Shown here: positions 44,029-52,779 of the stretch, in pieces
Numbering within the stretch: position 1 is the first letter of the stretch
How the letters are laid out: every line of letters starts with the position of its first letter
From: Desulfobulbus oligotrophicus
GTDB lineage: Bacteria; Desulfobacterota; Desulfobulbia; Desulfobulbales; Desulfobulbaceae
Direction: 5' to 3'
Assembly (NCBI RefSeq): GCF_016446285.1
Contig: NZ_CP054140.1
Coordinates: 663,501 to 727,500 of the forward strand
Length of the DNA: 64,000 nucleotides
Position numbers and translations under genes: made by a program
Notes under the pieces: generated by a model
What the model was told of the DNA's origin: nothing
Databases searched by the model: none
Seen by the model: the letters and a program-made list of their open reading frames with translations, nothing else

Positions 44029-44895
44029 ATGAGTTTTTCAAAGGAAATCGTCGAAGATGCATTAGTCGCCTGCGGGCGATCATGCTGCATTTGCCACAAA
44101 TTCTGTGGGGTCCGAATTGAGACGCACCACCTCAAACCAAAGCACCTTGGCGGTGACGACAGCTTTGAAAACTGCATTCCCCTCTGTTTTGATTGCCATG
44201 CGGAAGTCGAACACTACAACAATAACCATCCGCGAGGACGCAAATTTTCGGAGGGAGAACTCAGGAAACATCGGGACAACTGGTACAGCATGGTCCGCGA
44301 GCTGAATACGCCGCTTCCGCGTCATGAGAATTCCGTCCACGTTATTCAGGCGGTGAATGGCAAAGGAAATATGGTAGCCGGTCGAGACCTGAATATTGTT
44401 ACCGAGAGAGTGGTTAAGAAGACCGTCGTGCAGACAGATCCCGGCGGAAAGCACATTGAAAATGCTACAGCTCGAAAAATCCAAGAGCTTGTAAAGGAAT
44501 ACATCGACCTTCATACGGCGGCCGAAAAAGATCCCCAGCGTGCTGCTCAGCGCATTTGGAGTGGCATCAAAAAGGAGTTTAATGTCACCACGTACAAGGA
44601 GATACCTGCCGAGAAGTCCGATGAAGCCATTCAATGGTTGTATGCTCAAATTGCCATGGCTCGTCCGAAGATCAGGCGTAAGGCTCCGGAGCGGTGGAAG
44701 CAAAGTTTCTATAAGCCGATCTATGCCCGAGCTAATGAGCTTGGGATGTCAAAAGAAGAGCTCTATGCGATTGCGCAAACACGACTTGAATTGAAGAAAC
44801 CGGTCGGGTCTCTAAAAGACCTGACCCAGAAGAACCTTGAAAAATTACACCATATTATGATTGGCGAGGTTAACAAATCGAAGCGCGGGGATTGA
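44029..44895 (+). CDS. HNH endonuclease with ORF6C-like C-terminus
   Basis: A 288-residue protein. CCICHKFCGVRIETHHLKP...CIPLCFDCHAEV is a zinc-stabilised HNH motif (about 18-65). A GKGNMVAGRDLNIV segment follows at about 110-125, a short motif often found between domains of phage and defence proteins. The C-terminal segment QRIWSGIKKEFNVTTYKEIP resembles the ORF6C domain of phage regulators. The HNH part would cut DNA; the C-terminal part may bind it. GAGGGAGCGC precedes the ATG. It lies just after the helicase and before an unknown GTG-started gene, probably as an accessory nuclease. Confidence 0.75.
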   Translation: MSFSKEIVEDALVACGRSCCICHKFCGVRIETHHLKPKHLGGDDSFENCIPLCFDCHAEVEHYNNNHPRGRKFSEGELRKHRDNWYSMVRELNTPLPRHENSVHVIQAVNGKGNMVAGRDLNIVTERVVKKTVVQTDPGGKHIENATARKIQELVKEYIDLHTAAEKDPQRAAQRIWSGIKKEFNVTTYKEIPAEKSDEAIQWLYAQIAMARPKIRRKAPERWKQSFYKPIYARANELGMSKEELYAIAQTRLELKKPVGSLKDLTQKNLEKLHHIMIGEVNKSKRGD

Positions 44896-44898
44896 TCA

Positions 44899-45333
44899 GT
44901 GGAAACGGCAGATACGCCTTTGGGGCCGAATAAATTGGGTCGGAAACACATCAAGAGCTTTGCCAGCGGCATCGCTCACATGTTTTCCTGTTCGGCCCAG
45001 CATTATGCTTGGCAGGCGTATCAGCACCGGTTGCCAACGGTGACAATTGACCTCCTGGATCTGCGAATAGAGCCCTCGGCATTCGACATTGAAAGGAACC
45101 GGATTCTTGCCGGGATGTGTCAGAGAACACTCATCCGAAACGCCGGGCAACTGGCACCACCTGGCGCTGTGGTTACGGCGGTTCTCTCTGTCCACTTCGG
45201 GATCGATGACTATTCGGAGGACGGCCGTTCTGCCTCGATTGGCAGGTCAGTTTTCACCGCAATCCTGACCGATGACCGAGGCAAGGAGTGGCGCGTGGAC
45301 CATGCTGAGGAGCGGATGTTGATCCAAGCGTAG
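44899..45333 (+). CDS. Uncharacterised protein at the end of the first defence operon
   Basis: A 144-residue protein with a GTG start, three bases after the HNH stop. It begins METADTPLGPNKLGRKHIKS, continues with IAHMFSCSAQHYAWQAYQHR, then VVTAVLSVHFGIDDYSEDGR, and ends RVDHAEERMLIQA. No family is recognised. The beta-rich C-terminus suggests a small binding domain. It is the last gene before a 55-base gap and a new RBS for DUF2188. Its pairing with the HNH gene suggests partnership, but only from spacing. Confidence 0.45.
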   Translation: METADTPLGPNKLGRKHIKSFASGIAHMFSCSAQHYAWQAYQHRLPTVTIDLLDLRIEPSAFDIERNRILAGMCQRTLIRNAGQLAPPGAVVTAVLSVHFGIDDYSEDGRSASIGRSVFTAILTDDRGKEWRVDHAEERMLIQA

Positions 45334-45388
45334 CCGAAAACGGTTCGATCAACTCATATAAATGGAAACCATGAAATAGGAGGCAACC

Positions 45389-45622
45389 ATGCCAAAGAAA
45401 CCAGGATCACATCATGTCGTGCCCAACGCTGACGGCGGCTGGGACGTCAAGAAAGACGGCGCGACCCGTAGCAGCGGCCACTTCGACAAGAAGCAGGATG
45501 CCGTCGATGCCGGGCGCAAGATCAGCCAGAACCAAGGCACCGAGTTCTACATCCACGGCAAGGACGGGAAGATCCAGAACAAGGACAGCCACGGGAACGA
45601 TCCGTATCCGCCCAAAGGGTGA
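45389..45622 (+). CDS. DUF2188 family protein
   Basis: A 77-residue protein. HHVVPNADGGWDVKKDGATR...GHFDKKQDAVDAGRKI matches DUF2188 (W-x-V-K-x-x-G-x-x-R, then helix with A-V-x-x-G). DUF2188 proteins are small and often genomically next to plasmid or stress genes; their activity is unknown. AGGAGGCAACC gives a strong RBS. It lies between the two defence operons, 37 bases before the antiporter. Confidence 0.75.
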   Translation: MPKKPGSHHVVPNADGGWDVKKDGATRSSGHFDKKQDAVDAGRKISQNQGTEFYIHGKDGKIQNKDSHGNDPYPPKG

Positions 45623-45658
45623 TCCGGTGCATCTGCTTTCAGGGAGTTTTGGTTCTGT

Positions 45659-46636
45659 ATGACACTGGCCTTCATCGCTGTAATTTTTGGCTTGGCGCTC
45701 CTCGTCTGGAGCGCCGACCGTTTTGTGGAAGGATCGGCCTCCACCGCTCGCCATTTCGGCATGCCGCCGCTGCTGATCGGTATGGTGATTGTCGGGTTCG
45801 GTACCTCCGCACCGGAAATGGTGGTTTCGGCCCTGGCCGCTTCGCAGGGTAACCCAGGCATCGCGCTGGGCAACGCCTACGGCTCGAACATCACCAACAT
45901 CGCCCTGATCCTGGGGGTGACGGCCTTGATCAGCCCCATCGCCGTACATTCGCAGGTGCTGCGCAAGGAACTGCCCATTCTCACGGTGGTGACCGCCCTG
46001 GCGGCATGGCAACTCTGGGATGGTGAGATCACCCGGATCGATGCCGTTGTGCTGCTGACCGTGTTCGGAGGCCTGATGGCCTGGACCATCTGGCAAGGGA
46101 TGCAAAAGAAAGAGGATGCGCTGGGAAGCGAGATTGAGCAGGAACTGGACGTCCGCACCATGCCGATCCGCCGTGCGGTCTTCTGGTTGGTAGTGGGGTT
46201 GGCGCTACTCATCGTCAGCTCTCGCATCCTGGTCTGGGGCGCGGTGGAAATTGCTCATGGATTCGGGGTCAGCGACCTGATCATCGGCCTGACCATCGTC
46301 GCGGTCGGCACCTCGCTGCCGGAACTGGCCTCGTCAATCATTGCAGCCAGGAAGGGTGAACACGATATCGCTCTCGGCAATATCCTGGGCTCCAACCTGT
46401 TTAACACCCTGGCCGTGGTGGGCATCGCTGGAGCGATTCATCCGTTGGCGGTGGGGCCGGAGGTATTCAATCGGGACATACTGGTGATGGCCGTGCTGAC
46501 CCTGTCGCTATTCGTCATCGGCTATGGGGTCCGGGGGCCGGGGCGTATCAATCGCATCGAAGGCGCGGTGCTGCTGGCCTGTTATGTTGGCTACACGGCT
46601 TACCTGATCAGTACGGTTTTCGGTGGGCAGGCATAG
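45659..46636 (+). CDS. Calcium/sodium antiporter (CaCA family, YrbG-like)
   Basis: A 325-residue membrane protein with about ten hydrophobic segments. The two alpha repeats are visible: GFGTSAPEMVVSALAASQGN...GNAYGSNITNIA and AVGTSLPELASSIIAARKGE...GNILGSNLFNTLA. These Glu/Ser motifs form the cation-binding site of Na+/Ca2+ exchangers in the inner membrane. A charged linker (MQKKEDALGSEIEQELDV) joins the halves. GAGTTTTGGTTCTGT precedes the ATG weakly. It is a host-type gene, not related to the defence operons on each side. Confidence 0.88.
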   Translation: MTLAFIAVIFGLALLVWSADRFVEGSASTARHFGMPPLLIGMVIVGFGTSAPEMVVSALAASQGNPGIALGNAYGSNITNIALILGVTALISPIAVHSQVLRKELPILTVVTALAAWQLWDGEITRIDAVVLLTVFGGLMAWTIWQGMQKKEDALGSEIEQELDVRTMPIRRAVFWLVVGLALLIVSSRILVWGAVEIAHGFGVSDLIIGLTIVAVGTSLPELASSIIAARKGEHDIALGNILGSNLFNTLAVVGIAGAIHPLAVGPEVFNRDILVMAVLTLSLFVIGYGVRGPGRINRIEGAVLLACYVGYTAYLISTVFGGQA

Positions 46637-46676
46637 GCCAATTCGATTCCTGTTTTGGGAACCGAACCGGCGTCCG

Positions 46677-46724
46677 AAAACCGGATTCGAAGTTGTTGCT
46701 GAGAAGCGCGAGGTATCCGGTTTT
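46677..46724 (+). terminator. Hairpin after the antiporter gene, possible terminator
   Basis: AAAACCGGAT (46677-46686) pairs with ATCCGGTTTT (46715-46724), a perfect ten-base stem with a 28-base loop, 40 bases after the antiporter stop. Only four T residues follow the stem, so termination is likely but not certain. Confidence 0.45.
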
Positions 46725-47203
46725 ACTGCAAACCAGTAACCCTCGTCCGGTGCAGGGAAATCAGGGGAGAAAATCGTTTCTCTGGTCGGGTTGTCGGGAA
46801 ATGGTTGTGTAAGATGACTTCGGCGTTTATTATCAAGGAGTTACGAGGAGCGCGGGCTTTGAGACTGTTTTGCGGTAGGTCGGCGTTCCCTCCACCATTT
46901 ACAAAAGATAAACCCGTCTCTCCAGAGGATGACCTTGGAGTGACGGGTTTTCTTTTTCCGCGTACCACCGGCAATGTGTGTTGCCATCAGGGTACCGTGC
47001 TGCCGCTGTTATCACTCTTTTTTCGAGAAGTCCGTCACATCCCGCTTCTCTTTTGCCTCGAAATTTTCTGCATTCTTATCCCTGTTATCCGGATCTCGTC
47101 CGCTTTCCTGCATCCTTCCTACATTCTTCTTGTTTTTATTGGTGCCCAGGGTTATCTTTCTTTATCATTTTTTCACTACGAATCTCTTCTGAGCGGTGAG
47201 GTC
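46725..47203 (+). other. 479-base gap before the second defence operon
   Basis: No gene is supported here. A frame extending the next ORF upstream from 46805 is open, but it lacks an RBS-supported start and reads as noncoding. The segment 46990-47170 is pyrimidine-rich on the + strand. A weak promoter-like pair, TTGTTT (47130-47135) and TTATCT (47152-47157) with 16 bases between, precedes the HTH gene. The terminator-like hairpin at 46910-46959 lies inside it. Confidence 0.4.
46910..46959 (+). terminator. Rho-independent terminator-like hairpin upstream of the second defence operon
   Basis: AAACCCGTC (46910-46918) pairs with GACGGGTTT (46942-46950), with an inner CTCCA/TGGAG extension, followed by TTTCTTTTT-like Ts. 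It forms a good terminator. No annotated gene ends here, so it could end a small RNA or a leader transcript, or terminate leftward reading on the other strand. Confidence 0.55.
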
Positions 47204-47401
47204 ATGGATAAAATCGACAAATGGCTGACCATTGATGAGTTGGCAAGCTACATCAAAATGAGCCGAACCAAGCTCTACGGTATGGCCCAGCGCGGCGAGG
47301 TTCCCGCCTCCAAGATCGGCAACCAATGGCGTTTCGACCGGGAGGAGATCGATCGGTGGATGAAGGCGCACGCGACCGGCAAAGGGGAACCCAAGGCATG
47401 A
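47204..47401 (+). CDS. Excisionase-type helix-turn-helix protein, putative regulator of the second defence operon
   Basis: A 65-residue protein. WLTIDELASYIKMSRTKLYG is the HTH unit and GNQWRFDREEIDRWMK the wing/C-terminal part, as in HTH_17. It is similar in layout to the protein at 23257 (W-L-S/T-V/I-D-E, then Y-R/G, then W-K/R-F, then E-V/I-D-x-W), though clearly diverged. The ATG at 47204 follows GCGGTGAGG. The stop overlaps the next start (ATGA), tying it to the methyltransferase gene. Each of the two defence operons begins with such a protein. Confidence 0.8.
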   Translation: MDKIDKWLTIDELASYIKMSRTKLYGMAQRGEVPASKIGNQWRFDREEIDRWMKAHATGKGEPKA

Positions 47402-50151
47402 ACGCCGGAATCGACACTAAGGAATCTTCCATGAACACCAAAGATATCATCGATCATATCTTCAGGGACCCGGCCACCAAATACGAGCTGACCGAGTTCG
47501 AAAACCTCGGCAAGGCGATTCACGACATCCTGGCGATCTACCCAAAAACGGCCGCCACGGGTCGGGATGCGGGCAAAACCAAGTACTACCTGAAAAGCTT
47601 CATTCCCTTTTCCTCGGGCAACGAGGAGGTACAGGTCTACGTCGAGAACGGCAAGGCCAACCCCGAAGAGATCGTGCGCCAGCTGTGGGTCTACAAGCTG
47701 ATCCACCAGTACGGCTACAAGATGGACGAGATCGACCTGGAGGCCGGCGTGCAGTTCGGCACTGAGGTCGGCACCAAGGCAGCGGACATCATCGTCTACA
47801 CCGACAACACCAAGGAAACGCCGAAGATCATCGTTGAGTGCAAAAAGCCCAAGCGCAAAGACGGCATCGAGCAGCTCAAGAGTTACATGAACGCCAAGGG
47901 CGCGCCGGTGGCGGTCTGGTCCAACGGCAGTGACAGCATCATTCTTTACCGGCCCTATCCAAAAGAATTCGACGACACCCTGTTCGATATCCCCAAGCGC
48001 GGGCAGGAGCCGAAGGACGTTCTGGAAACCAAGAAGACCCTGCTGCAGCTCAAGAAGGACTTCAACTTCAAAAAGATCATTCAGGACCTGGAAGAACTGG
48101 TGCTGGCCGACAGCGGCAAGGACGAATTCAACGAGATCTTCAAGCTGATCTTCGCCAAGATCTGGGATGAAAAAGAGGCGCTCGAAAACCGCAGGGACAG
48201 GACCGTCGAGTTCGGCAAGGCCCTTGACCCTGATATCACCTTCGACCGCATCAACGGCCTGTTCAAAAAGGCCTGCGAGGAGTGGCCCGGCATCTTTAAG
48301 GAGAATGAAGATATCGAACTGGCCAAGCGCCACCTGCAGGTCTGCGTCGGCCCCATCGAGGGTGTGCGGTTGCTGGGCTCCAACCTGCGCATCATGGACG
48401 ACGCCTTTGAATACCTGCTGCCCACCGAATCCAAGAAGAAGAAAGGCCAATTCTTCACCCCTCGTCATGTGGTGGAGATGTGCGTGCGCATGCTCAACCC
48501 GACACGGAAGGAGTACGTCATGGACCCGGCCTGCGGTTCCGGGGGCTTTTTGCTGCACGCCATGGAGTGGTGCTATCCGGTCGGGGACAATGACCAACGC
48601 GAACTCCGCAAGCACAAGTACGCTGCCAAGTATCTCTGGGGCATCGATTTCGAGGCCCGCGCCGCCAAGACCTCCCGCGCCCTGATGCTGATCGCCGGCG
48701 ACGGCCACACCAATATCTTCGGCCCGGATGTGAACAGCCTTGACCCCAAAACCTGGTATGAAAGCGGCTCCGGCCAGGCCCTGATGCTTGGCCTGCGCCA
48801 GGCCAAGCTGACCGCCAAGAAGATTCCGGAGCAGGAAAACCTCAGGGATGAAGACAAGGCCTGGGAATACTTCAACGAGTTAAAGTTCGACGTCATCCTC
48901 GCCAATCCGCCCTTTGCCGGAGAAATAAAGGACCGCAAGATGCTGGTTCACTACGATCTGGCCAAACCGGCCCTGAAACGGGCCGGCAGTAACAAATCCC
49001 CCAAGGAAGAGCGCGACGTGCTCTTTATCGAGCGTATCTTGAAGATGCTGCGCCCCGGCGGCCGGGCCGCCATCGTTTTGCCCCAGGGTAAGTTCAACAA
49101 CTCGTCGCTGGCCTTTATCCGTGAGTGGATCTTGAAAAAAGCGCGGCTGCTGGCAGTGGTCGGGCTGCACCCCAACACCTTCAAACCTCATACCGGCACC
49201 AAGACCTCGGTGCTCTTTGTGCAGAAATACACCAGGCAGCAACTCGCCGATATCGCCCGCGTTCATGACGAGGTGGCCAAGGATTGCCCGGCTTTTGATG
49301 CCGAGATTCAGGCCCTGCTCGATGAGAACGAGGGCGATGTGGCGGAGGACGCCATCCCCGAAGCGGTGGCCGACCTGCTCGCCGAGACCTTCAACGAACC
49401 AGAGGCGGAAGAGCCTGCTGAGAATGGCGACGGTGAAAAGAGCGACGAAGAGGCCGCTGAGCTGCCCTCTGATGAAGAACGCATCGCCCAGGCCGAAGAG
49501 AAGGTAGACAACCTGCGGGGCGAGCTGCTGCGGGTGAAGCAGAAGCTCGCCGACCTCGACAGCGACGTGGAAGCACTGGCGCAGCAGCAGGAGCAGGACC
49601 TGGACGCCCTGGCCAGCGCCTGGACAGGCAACAAGGGGGACCTGCGCTTTCAGGTTAAGGAAATGAGGGCCACCTACAAGGTTGATACCCAGACCCTCAA
49701 GCAGAGCCAGAAGGAAAAATCTAAACGCTACAAGGCTGAGATCAAGCGGCTGGAAAAGGAGATCCCGATTGCCGAGCGCGACCTGAAACTGCTCACCAAT
49801 CGCGGCAAGCTGGAGTTGATTCTGGCTGACACCGACCTGATCGACACCTTGAAGGAGCGCTGGATCGCCGCCGAGGTGGCCAAACGGCTCGACTACCCGA
49901 TCTTTATGGCGGTGAGTGAGCGCGGCGGCAAGAACAACTCCGGTGATTACGAGTATGTGCTCGATGCGGACGGCCACCTGATGGAAGAGGCCAGCGGCCA
50001 GCCCAAGATCGACCAGGATCTGGTCAACTACGACCTGACCGCAGCCGACCTTTTCAATGCTGCCACCATCCCCGATGACCAACTCTGCGTAGCCGAGGCC
50101 TTTGTGCGCTTTGCGCAAGCTGAGGGGTTTGATTTCTGGGGGGCGGGGTGA
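47398..50151 (+). CDS. Type I-like N6-adenine methyltransferase with N-terminal PD-(D/E)xK domain
   Basis: A 917-residue protein. Residues about 55-175 resemble the nuclease N-terminus of HsdR-type proteins: AGVQFGTEVGTKAADIIVY, then KIIVECKKP (D...ExK about 130-148). Residues about 345-620 form the N6 methylase: KGQFFTPRHVVEMC, MDPACGSGGFLLHA (SAM, about 376), DVILANPPFAGE (catalytic NPPF, about 503), and GKFNNSSLAFIREWIL. A charged low-complexity stretch and coiled coil (about 660-810) precede the C-terminus. HsdM normally lacks the nuclease part. The start at 47398 overlaps the HTH stop; an internal ATG at 47431 is possible. Confidence 0.85.
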   Translation: MNAGIDTKESSMNTKDIIDHIFRDPATKYELTEFENLGKAIHDILAIYPKTAATGRDAGKTKYYLKSFIPFSSGNEEVQVYVENGKANPEEIVRQLWVYKLIHQYGYKMDEIDLEAGVQFGTEVGTKAADIIVYTDNTKETPKIIVECKKPKRKDGIEQLKSYMNAKGAPVAVWSNGSDSIILYRPYPKEFDDTLFDIPKRGQEPKDVLETKKTLLQLKKDFNFKKIIQDLEELVLADSGKDEFNEIFKLIFAKIWDEKEALENRRDRTVEFGKALDPDITFDRINGLFKKACEEWPGIFKENEDIELAKRHLQVCVGPIEGVRLLGSNLRIMDDAFEYLLPTESKKKKGQFFTPRHVVEMCVRMLNPTRKEYVMDPACGSGGFLLHAMEWCYPVGDNDQRELRKHKYAAKYLWGIDFEARAAKTSRALMLIAGDGHTNIFGPDVNSLDPKTWYESGSGQALMLGLRQAKLTAKKIPEQENLRDEDKAWEYFNELKFDVILANPPFAGEIKDRKMLVHYDLAKPALKRAGSNKSPKEERDVLFIERILKMLRPGGRAAIVLPQGKFNNSSLAFIREWILKKARLLAVVGLHPNTFKPHTGTKTSVLFVQKYTRQQLADIARVHDEVAKDCPAFDAEIQALLDENEGDVAEDAIPEAVADLLAETFNEPEAEEPAENGDGEKSDEEAAELPSDEERIAQAEEKVDNLRGELLRVKQKLADLDSDVEALAQQQEQDLDALASAWTGNKGDLRFQVKEMRATYKVDTQTLKQSQKEKSKRYKAEIKRLEKEIPIAERDLKLLTNRGKLELILADTDLIDTLKERWIAAEVAKRLDYPIFMAVSERGGKNNSGDYEYVLDADGHLMEEASGQPKIDQDLVNYDLTAADLFNAATIPDDQLCVAEAFVRFAQAEGFDFWGAG

Positions 50152-51506
50152 TGGCTGCAATCAATCATGTAATGCTCAGTGATGCAGTTTCCAATAACAG
50201 ATTCTCAGCCGAATTTTTTGATCCACAATATGTGTTTAAACCAAACAATTCCGTGTGTTGGGCACCAATCGGACGAATCCTGAAAAAATGTGAATACGGC
50301 ATTTCCATTTCGATGAATACTGAAAGCAAGGGTTTCCCTATTTTCAGAATGAACGAATTGAACAACTGCTTTGCCTTACGACCAGAAAAATTCGCAGCTA
50401 TCTCACGGCAAGTATTTGAGCAGTACCGATTAAACGAAAACGATGTGCTGTTTAACCGCACGAACTCTTTTGACTTTGTTGGACGTACCGGAATAGTAAA
50501 AGACCAGACCGACTGCACATTTGCATCATATTTGATCCGTCTGGTTCCAGACAGAAACGTAATATTGCCCGAATATTTGGCTGTTTATCTGAACACTCAG
50601 TTTGGAATAGGCCAGATTAAACGCCGCGCAATGCGTTCGATTAACCAGGCAAATGTGAGCGGATCTGAGGTTAAAAGAATCCTGATCCCCCTCGTTGCTC
50701 CCGAAACTCAAGAGCATATTGCCGAGCTTGTTAATGCCTCGTATCAGGTAAGCAAAGAAAGTGAAGCTTACTACACCCAAGCCCAGCAACTCCTCGAATC
50801 TGAGCTGGGGCTGGACAGGCTGCGTTTTGACAAACCCGTGGGCTACACGGCGCGGTTTAGTGTTATCGGGCTGTCTGACAGCGTCAGCGCCAATCGTATT
50901 GATGCCCAGTGTTTCTCGCCTGAAGCCGTGTTCTATGAAGACTGGTTGCTGAAACATGCGAACTGCGATCGACTGAATCTCTTGCTTGCCAGCACTGCGA
51001 AAGGTCGGCAACAAGCCGAAGCCGAAACGGGCACAGCAGACTATTGCAGCATCAAACACATCACTAGCTGCGAAATTGTCGGCGCATCCAAAGCATCACC
51101 TTCTGCCGGAACACCAAACGCCAGAAAGGATGATCTACTGTTGGCCATTACCGGCGCGACCATCGGCAAAATCGGCATCGTCAATCGCTACGACAACCTC
51201 GTTTTTTCGGGCGACATGTTGCGTCTCCGGGCCAATGGTGCGGTCAATCCCCACTATCTCCTGCTGACTCTGGATCATCACTTGGGCCAGGTGCAATTTA
51301 ATCGCTGGATCACCGGATCAACCAACGGCCATCTTGCCCAACGCGATGTCAGCCGGGTTCTGGTGCCGCGCCTTGCTCCTGAAAAAGAAAAACAAATTGC
51401 CGTGCTGGTGGCGGAGTCGCTTGAAAAGCGGCAGGAGTCGGAACAACTCCTTGACCAGGCCAAATCCCGCGTCGAACAACTCATCGAAGAGGCGGTGCGG
51501 GCATGA
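50151..51506 (+). CDS. hsdS: Type I restriction specificity (S) subunit
   Basis: A 451-residue protein with two target-recognition modules. The first (residues 1-215) has LFNRTNSFDFVGRTGIVKDQ and GSEVKRILIPLVAPETQEHI; the second (about 235-440) has LLLAITGATIGKIGIVNRYD and VSRVLVPRLAPEKEKQIAVL. Each module ends in the conserved helical spacer. The S subunit sets the DNA site for the methyltransferase. Bases 50150-50700 are clearly more AT-rich than the rest of the operon, suggesting that the first recognition domain was exchanged. The start overlaps the M gene by one base. Confidence 0.9.
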   Translation: MAAINHVMLSDAVSNNRFSAEFFDPQYVFKPNNSVCWAPIGRILKKCEYGISISMNTESKGFPIFRMNELNNCFALRPEKFAAISRQVFEQYRLNENDVLFNRTNSFDFVGRTGIVKDQTDCTFASYLIRLVPDRNVILPEYLAVYLNTQFGIGQIKRRAMRSINQANVSGSEVKRILIPLVAPETQEHIAELVNASYQVSKESEAYYTQAQQLLESELGLDRLRFDKPVGYTARFSVIGLSDSVSANRIDAQCFSPEAVFYEDWLLKHANCDRLNLLLASTAKGRQQAEAETGTADYCSIKHITSCEIVGASKASPSAGTPNARKDDLLLAITGATIGKIGIVNRYDNLVFSGDMLRLRANGAVNPHYLLLTLDHHLGQVQFNRWITGSTNGHLAQRDVSRVLVPRLAPEKEKQIAVLVAESLEKRQESEQLLDQAKSRVEQLIEEAVRA

Positions 51507-52597
51507 GCGACAAACCCGACAAACTACCTACCGACTACGTCGGGTTGTTGGCCGATATCAAGCAGCGGGTGCGTCATGCCCAGACCCGCGCCGTGCTGGC
51601 GGTCAATGCCGAGTTGATCCGCCTCTACTGGGAAATCGGCGCCCTGATCGACCGCCGCCAAAAACAACAGGGCTGGGGCGCCGGGGTGATCCCGCGCCTT
51701 GCCCGCGATCTGCACAACGAGTTGCCGGAGGAAAAGGGATTTTCCGAACGTAACATCAAGCGGATGCTGACTTTTTACCGCGAATATCCTCACCTGAAAT
51801 TTGTGCCACAGGCTGTGGCACAAATCGAATCCGAGCCAAAAGGGCCACAGGCTACGGCACTTTTTCCGGCCGACCTGATCCAGTCCGTGCCCTGGGGCCA
51901 CCACGCCGAGCTGATCACCAAGGTCAAGGATCCGACCACCCGCCACTGGTATATGCAGGCAAGCCTTGCCAATGGCTGGAGCCGCACTATTTTGGTCATG
52001 CAAATTGAAACCGCCGCCCATCAGCGACAGGGACGGGCCACCACCAACTTTGCCAAACGCCTGCCGCCACCCGATTCCGATCTGGTGCAGCAAACCCTGA
52101 AAGATCCCTACCTGTTTGACTTTCTCACCCTGGAAACGAGTTTTCACGAACGCGAGCTGGAAACCGACCTCATCGCCCATCTGGAAAAATTCCTGCTGGA
52201 ACTGGGCCAGGGGTTTGCCTTTGTCGGGCGGCAATACCACCTTGATATCGGCGAGCAGGATTTCTACATCGACCTGCTCTTCTACCACCTCAAACTGCGC
52301 TGCTATGTGGTGATCGATCTCAAACGCGGCAATTTCAAACCGGAATATGCCGGCAAGATGAACTTCTATTGCAGCGTTGTCGATGACCGACTGAGTCATG
52401 CAACCGACAAGCCGACCATCGGCCTGATCCTCTGCCAGCAGCCCAACCGTGTGCTGGCGGAATACGCCTTGCGTGGAGTTGATAAACCCATTGGGGTATC
52501 CAGCTTTGAATTGACCCGCGCCTTACCGAAGAGCCTGGAAAGCAGCCTGCCGACCATCGAAGAGATCGAACGTGAATTGGAAGGGGATAAACCATGA
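51503..52597 (+). CDS. DUF1016 / YhcG-family PD-(D/E)xK nuclease
   Basis: A 364-residue protein. The N-terminal winged part (RLYWEIGALIDRRQKQQGWG, RLARDLHNELPEEKGFSERN) and the C-terminal nuclease (YHLDIGEQDFYIDLLFYHLK, CYVVIDLKRGNFKPEYAGKM) are typical of DUF1016. The D...DxK set is present. YhcG-like proteins commonly travel with type I methyltransferase/specificity pairs and may provide a second nuclease. The ATG at 51503 overlaps the S gene stop. The next small gene also overlaps by four bases. Confidence 0.88.
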   Translation: MSDKPDKLPTDYVGLLADIKQRVRHAQTRAVLAVNAELIRLYWEIGALIDRRQKQQGWGAGVIPRLARDLHNELPEEKGFSERNIKRMLTFYREYPHLKFVPQAVAQIESEPKGPQATALFPADLIQSVPWGHHAELITKVKDPTTRHWYMQASLANGWSRTILVMQIETAAHQRQGRATTNFAKRLPPPDSDLVQQTLKDPYLFDFLTLETSFHERELETDLIAHLEKFLLELGQGFAFVGRQYHLDIGEQDFYIDLLFYHLKLRCYVVIDLKRGNFKPEYAGKMNFYCSVVDDRLSHATDKPTIGLILCQQPNRVLAEYALRGVDKPIGVSSFELTRALPKSLESSLPTIEEIERELEGDKP

Positions 52598-52779
52598 ATC
52601 TGACCAGTGAGGACAAACGGCTGCTGGAGGATCTGTGCCGACAACACGGTGTGAGCGCCGACAAGGTGCTGAAGCTACTCGACACAGTGCGTGATTACGA
52701 ATTCAAGGAGCGCCGCACCGGGGTCTATGACGCCCTGCGCGAGATCCTGAAATCGACACCGGGAGGCGCGACATCATGA
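52594..52779 (+). CDS. Small protein of a DNA-modification operon
   Basis: A 61-residue protein (MNLTSEDKRLLEDLCRQHGV, then LLDTVRDYEFKERRTGVYDA). The size and the LLDTVRDYEF segment are like the small proteins found between modification and Dnd-type genes. ATGA overlaps with both neighbours show it is translated in the operon. It has no obvious catalytic site, so a structural or regulatory role is likely. Confidence 0.6.
   Translation: MNLTSEDKRLLEDLCRQHGVSADKVLKLLDTVRDYEFKERRTGVYDALREILKSTPGGATS

Noticed and set aside
46805-47203. Upstream extension of the HTH gene
   Set aside because: No RBS at 46805 and the added residues are unlike a protein; the HTH gene with ATG 47204 matches family length.
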